From assembly GCA_030596405.1 (NCBI GenBank), contig JAUVKB010000096.1, positions 1-8,311 of the forward strand: a stretch of DNA of 8,311 bases, written 5' to 3'. Below the pieces are notes generated by a model. That model was not told the DNA's origin. It worked only from the letters and a program-made list of their open reading frames with translations, and searched no databases. Positions 5,787 to 8,311 of this stretch are shown here, one piece after another; within the stretch, counting starts at the first letter, position 1; each line of letters starts with the position of its first letter. The DNA is from Deltaproteobacteria bacterium (GTDB lineage: Bacteria; Desulfobacterota; Desulfobacteria; Desulfobacterales; JAUVKB01). The position numbers were made by a program, and so were the translations under genes.

Positions 5787-5808
5787 TTTGCTTGTTGTTT
5801 GCTTGTTG
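5787..5808. repeat. 11-bp tandem repeat, two exact copies
   Basis: TTTGCTTGTTG is duplicated exactly (5787-5797 and 5798-5808) at the predicted transcription start of the FleQ/FlrA-type gene. Copy number here would change initiation context or leader length. Confidence 0.75.
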
Positions 5809-5822
5809 TTTTAGACTTTAAT

Positions 5823-5841
5823 GCTTAATCGCAAATTAAGC
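5823..5841. promoter_or_regulatory. Leader dyad, possible operator or RNA hairpin
   Basis: GCTTAAT-CGCAA-ATTAAGC is a perfect seven-base inverted repeat with a five-base centre, lying about 48 bases before the preferred ATG. In RNA it would be a small stem-loop; in DNA it could bind a dimeric regulator, for example in autoregulation. Confidence 0.4.
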
Positions 5842-5888
5842 TGATGTCCGGAATTAATACTGTTGTCTTAATTATCTATGGAGGGGCC

Positions 5889-6953
5889 ATGGTGACTAAT
5901 TTAGCTTTCAATAATAGTATTTCGGAAGAGCCCTGTTTATATCGGGAAGATGTTTATGATATAAACAAGTTAGATAATAGACATGAATTTAAAGGGATTA
6001 TAGGCCGGTGCAGTAGAATTTATGAGGTTTTCAGGACTGTTCAAAAAGTAGCGGACAGTGACAGCACAATTATCATTAATGGTGAAACCGGAACAGGCAA
6101 AGGATTGATAGCCAAGGCCATTCATCAGAGTTCGTATCGAAAAGGCAAACCGTTTGTTCAGATAAACTGTGGAGCCATCCCGGAAAATTTGTTGGAAAGC
6201 GAGCTGTTTGGGCACGTCAAGGGCGCTTTCACAGGGGCAACTACGTCAAGACCCGGCAAGTTCGAAGTTGCCGAGGGTGGAACTATTTTTTTAGATGAGA
6301 TAGGTGATATGAGCCCCGAACTTCAGGTAAAACTTCTCAGGGTGCTGGAGGAGAGAGAATTTGAGCGGGTTGGCGGGTCCAACACCATAAACGTTGATGT
6401 TAGAGTTATAGCCGCCACCCATCGGAATTTGGAAAAAGAGGTTAAAAAAGGAAATTTTCGGGAAGATCTGTTTTATCGACTTTATGTTATTCCCATAACC
6501 ATACCCTCCTTAAGAGAGCGTAAATCCGACATTTCTCTTCTTGTGTCCCATTTCATGAAATGCTTCTCCAAAAACAAAAATAAGGATGTGGCGGAAATAA
6601 GTGACGATGCAATGGCGATAATGATGGGATATTCCTGGCCCGGAAATGTGAGAGAGCTTAAGAACCTGGTGGAAAGACTTGTAGTTCTTAAAGGTCAGGG
6701 TAAAATAATTTCTTGCGACTTGCCTGAAAAGATAAAGGGTGAAGCCGTCTGTGGAAAAATGCCCGGGATGGAAATTTCAAAGGAGGGGGTCTGTTTTAAT
6801 ACCGCTGTAAGTGAATTTGAAAAGTCCCTTATTTTTCAGTCTTTGGAAAAAACAAAATGGGTAAAAAACGAAGCGGCAAAACTGCTTCATCTTAAAAGAA
6901 CAACGCTTGTTGAAAAGATAAAAAGATACGATTTGCAGAATCATTCCACATAG
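5889..6953 (+). CDS. FleQ/FlrA-type sigma-54 activator lacking a receiver domain
   Basis: A protein of 354 residues: about 35 N-terminal residues, an AAA+ domain (about 37-270), a linker, and a C-terminal helix-turn-helix. Motifs are Walker A GETGTGKG (65-72), GAFTGA (112-117), Walker B TIFLDEIGD (132-140), SLRERKSDI and WPGNVREL (250-257). The tail (AVSEFEKSLIFQSLEK, then KRTTLVEKIKRYDL at 336-349) follows the FleQ/FlrA pattern, where RRTTLVEKM is characteristic. FleQ and FlrA are master activators of class II flagellar genes and usually carry a non-phosphorylated receiver-like N-terminus, absent here. Walker A has G72 where Glu is usual. ATG 5889 is chosen because GGAGG lies at 5880-5884; an ATG at 5844 adds 15 residues without a ribosome site, and GTG at 5892 is also possible. 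It probably tops the flagellar cascade containing the neighbouring kinase and NtrC-type regulator. Confidence 0.93.
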   Translation: MVTNLAFNNSISEEPCLYREDVYDINKLDNRHEFKGIIGRCSRIYEVFRTVQKVADSDSTIIINGETGTGKGLIAKAIHQSSYRKGKPFVQINCGAIPENLLESELFGHVKGAFTGATTSRPGKFEVAEGGTIFLDEIGDMSPELQVKLLRVLEEREFERVGGSNTINVDVRVIAATHRNLEKEVKKGNFREDLFYRLYVIPITIPSLRERKSDISLLVSHFMKCFSKNKNKDVAEISDDAMAIMMGYSWPGNVRELKNLVERLVVLKGQGKIISCDLPEKIKGEAVCGKMPGMEISKEGVCFNTAVSEFEKSLIFQSLEKTKWVKNEAAKLLHLKRTTLVEKIKRYDLQNHST

Positions 6954-6967
6954 GTTTGCTTTTTGCC

Positions 6968-7000
6968 GGCCTGTTTTAAAGAATGGTCTGTTTTAAAGAA
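6968..7000. repeat. 16-bp direct repeat upstream of the CheX-like gene
   Basis: GGYCTGTTTTAAAGAA occurs at 6968-6983 and 6985-7000, a 17-bp period with one C/T difference. The core TTTAAA is palindromic. The repeat fills much of the 81-base gap before the CheX-like gene. It may be a local duplication or two sites for one regulator on nearly adjacent turns of the helix. Confidence 0.75.
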
Positions 7001-7008
7001 GTGATGCT

Positions 7009-7019
7009 GTTATTATAAC
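7009..7019. promoter_or_regulatory. Short palindrome before the CheX-like gene
   Basis: GTTAT-T-ATAAC is a perfect 11-bp palindrome ending 15 bases before the ATG. It may be an operator near the translation start. I could not define a convincing promoter in this gap, so read-through from the FleQ/FlrA-type gene is equally possible. Confidence 0.25.
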
Positions 7020-7034
7020 CAGGGAAAGAAGATT

Positions 7035-7514
7035 ATGGGCAATATCGACGATCTTGATTTAAAAACTTTTATTACAACTGCTCTAACAGAAGTATTTGAT
7101 ACGATGCTTTCCATGGAAGTAGAACCTTTTGATACGGATTTTCAAGGATTAACAAACGGCAAAATGTTTGTGGGGTCTGTTAGTTTTGCCGGGAAGGTTA
7201 TGGGAAACGTCAGGATTTACTTAAAGGATACTTTTGCGCATATTGTTGCGGCTGCGATGCTTGACATGGAAACAGAGGAGGTCGAAGAAGAAGAGGTCTT
7301 TGACGTGATTGGAGAATTAAGCAATATGATAGGCGGCGATTTAAAGTCGCGTCTTTGCGATTCCGGAATGACATGTGAGCTTTCTATCCCTTCGGTTACG
7401 AGCGGAAGTGATTTTAAGATTGAATCTATGGGATGGTTGAGGCATGAATATTTTGCCTTCCGCCAACAGGAGAATACCATGCTGGTTGAAGTTTTTATGA
7501 AAATAAGCGACTAA
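7035..7514 (+). CDS. CheX/CheC-family chemotaxis phosphatase-like protein
   Basis: A 159-residue cytosolic protein. Residues 88-107 (VFDVIGELSNMIGGDLKSRL) contain the CheX/CheC/FliY active-site helix pattern E-x2-N with E94 and N97, the residues that promote hydrolysis of phosphorylated CheY. The N-terminal half (TFITTALTEVFDTMLSMEVE; GSVSFAGKVMGNVRIYL) fits the beta strands and helices of a CheX-like domain, and the length matches single-domain CheX. A run of acidic residues, ETEEVEEEEV (79-88), precedes the active helix. The ATG has AGGGA nine bases upstream. A receiver-STAS protein follows after 21 bases and is the likely substrate. The FleQ/FlrA-type gene is 81 bases upstream. Family assignment is good; the specific substrate is inferred. 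Confidence 0.88.
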   Translation: MGNIDDLDLKTFITTALTEVFDTMLSMEVEPFDTDFQGLTNGKMFVGSVSFAGKVMGNVRIYLKDTFAHIVAAAMLDMETEEVEEEEVFDVIGELSNMIGGDLKSRLCDSGMTCELSIPSVTSGSDFKIESMGWLRHEYFAFRQQENTMLVEVFMKISD

Positions 7515-7535
7515 ATTATATTTTGGAGGACAACC

Positions 7536-8282
7536 ATGTCATATAAAATTCTTACGGTTGATGATAGTAAAACGATCCGTATGATTGTAAAGAAAGCTTT
7601 TAAACCTTTCGATTGTGAACTGATGGAGGCTGAGAACGGTGTAGAGGGCTTATCGCTTGCAGCAAAAGAGAAGCCGGACTTGATTGTTCTTGATATTACA
7701 ATGCCGGTCATGAACGGAATTGAGATGCTGGAAAAAATGAGAGGTGAAATCGGGTTGAAAAATATTCCCGTAATCATGCTGACGGCGGAATCGGGCAAAG
7801 ATAACGTGTTACAGATTGTTAAGATGGGTGTTAAGGACTATATGGTAAAACCGTTTAAGGGAGAACAGTTGATTGAAAGGGTAAAAAGCGTGCTGAATCT
7901 GAAGCCTAAAAAGAGTGAAGCTGCTAAAACCGATAATAAGTCTGATAAATGTTTTTCAATCGATAAAGATGTTCAGATACTCAATCTTCCCGACCAGATC
8001 AACAAGACTATTGCATCTGAAATCGAAGGCGGTTTGCAGTCCAAAATAAAAGAGATGACAAGCGCTGGAATTAATAAGTTCATTTTGTCCTTGGACAAGG
8101 TGAAGGAAATTAACATGGCATTGATAAAGCTTATCATATCGATAACTCAAAATTGCGCGGGAGCAAATGTGTCCGTCCGAATCGTCAGCGTCCCAGTCAT
8201 TAGCGATAGTGTGAAAGAATTTCAGGAGATCAGCGAAATACCTGTTAATCATTCATTGGAAGAAGCAATAGCCGCGTTTTAA
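7536..8282 (+). CDS. CheY-like receiver fused to a STAS-like domain
   Basis: A 248-residue fusion. The receiver (about 1-122) has D9-D10 (TVDDSKTIR), acceptor D53 (IVLDITMPVMNG), T83 and K105 (YMVKPFKG); its opening is strongly CheY-like. After a polar linker (about 123-138, KPKKSEAAKTDNKSDK), residues 140-248 read as a STAS/anti-sigma-antagonist-like fold: DVQILNLPDQINKTIASEIE, KFILSLDKVKEIN, a helix ALIKLIISITQNC, then VSVRIVSVPV. At the site where SpoIIAA-type proteins have a phosphorylatable Ser (DSSG) this protein has INMAL, so Ser-based regulation is unlikely. GGAGGA lies five bases before the ATG. It probably receives phosphate from a chemotaxis-type kinase, is dephosphorylated by the adjacent CheX-like protein, and signals through STAS contacts. 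Output partner unknown. Confidence 0.88.
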   Translation: MSYKILTVDDSKTIRMIVKKAFKPFDCELMEAENGVEGLSLAAKEKPDLIVLDITMPVMNGIEMLEKMRGEIGLKNIPVIMLTAESGKDNVLQIVKMGVKDYMVKPFKGEQLIERVKSVLNLKPKKSEAAKTDNKSDKCFSIDKDVQILNLPDQINKTIASEIEGGLQSKIKEMTSAGINKFILSLDKVKEINMALIKLIISITQNCAGANVSVRIVSVPVISDSVKEFQEISEIPVNHSLEEAIAAF

Positions 8283-8294
8283 TTTCTTCTCTTT

Positions 8295-8301
8295 TAAGGA
8301 G
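8295..8301 (+). promoter_or_regulatory. Ribosome binding site for a gene beyond the right edge
   Basis: TAAGGAG lies 13 bases after the receiver-STAS stop and 10 bases from the window end, with no start codon yet in sight. A further gene of the same operon very likely starts just outside, within a few bases. Confidence 0.6.
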
Positions 8302-8311
8302 AAACTGTTCC

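Larger units (their letters stand above)
5374..5888. other. 515-nt AT-rich intergenic control region
   Basis: No convincing gene is present. In order it holds the hairpin after the operon, a small dyad at 5475-5487, a sigma-54-like motif at 5495-5510, and a T-rich stretch around 5560-5690 with a C-rich knot (CCCGGCCCCC) at about 5631-5640. After these come a 12-bp tandem repeat, a TTA-rich run, an extended -10 promoter preceded by a dyad, an 11-bp tandem repeat and a further dyad close to the next start. An open frame at 5494-5772 and a 24-codon frame from 5520 lack ribosome sites. Confidence 0.65.

Noticed and set aside
6994..7020. Sigma-28 promoter before the CheX-like gene
   Set aside because: TAAAG is present but no GCCGATAA-like -10 element stands at 11 bases; ATAA occurs at the wrong spacing.
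1..8311. CRISPR array, transposon, tRNA or rRNA, toxin-antitoxin or phage-defence genes
   Set aside because: None seen: no regularly spaced repeats, transposase motifs, tRNA-like folds or defence domains; all coding regions are motility or signalling genes.

Overview
The window looks like a moderately AT-rich chromosomal segment from a flagellated Gram-negative bacterium. It most resembles the sulfate- or metal-reducing Desulfobacterota (former Deltaproteobacteria). That assignment is inference from the mix of gene types: sigma-54 activators, an HDOD protein beside a stand-alone receiver, a CheX-like protein beside a receiver-STAS fusion, and a very short flagellin. No single diagnostic gene fixes the taxon. 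All recognised genes concern flagellar motility, chemotaxis or two-component signalling.

Layout. (1) Positions 1-616, minus strand: a flagellin gene cut by the left edge, with a near-consensus sigma-28 promoter (798-824) and a long leader of roughly 175 nt. The leader holds a CsrA-type hairpin, a second CsrA-like site on the Shine-Dalgarno sequence, and an orphan perfect Shine-Dalgarno sequence. (2) Positions 617-1028: divergent control region. (3) Positions 1029-5373, plus strand: a tight five-gene operon encoding a single-domain receiver, a small GM-LA-type domain protein, an HDOD protein, a GAF histidine kinase, and an NtrC-type sigma-54 activator with a receiver. A 7-bp stem hairpin follows. 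(4) Positions 5374-5888: a 515-nt AT-rich gap with a sigma-54-like promoter motif, short tandem repeats, three dyads and an extended -10 promoter. (5) Positions 5889-6953: a FleQ/FlrA-type sigma-54 activator without a receiver. (6) Positions 7035-8282: a CheX-like phosphatase and a CheY-STAS fusion, probably co-transcribed with a gene that starts just past the right edge.

How the genes may work together (inference). The kinase, the NtrC-type regulator and the FleQ/FlrA-type regulator together form the set known as FlrA/FlrB/FlrC or FleQ/FleS/FleR, which drives class II and III flagellar genes in polar flagellates. The flagellin beside them would be the late, sigma-28-dependent output, with a further post-transcriptional step through CsrA. 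The receiver, small protein and HDOD protein, whose genes overlap, look like a separate signalling module inserted ahead of the kinase. CheX and CheY-STAS are a plausible phosphatase-substrate pair.

The most interesting observations are: a shared promoter/operator architecture in front of the kinase operon and the FleQ/FlrA-type gene (a dyad of ATATT and AATAT arms followed by GGTATAA); the layered flagellin leader; the overlapping receiver/small protein/HDOD module; and the receiver-STAS fusion that lacks the usual phosphorylatable serine.
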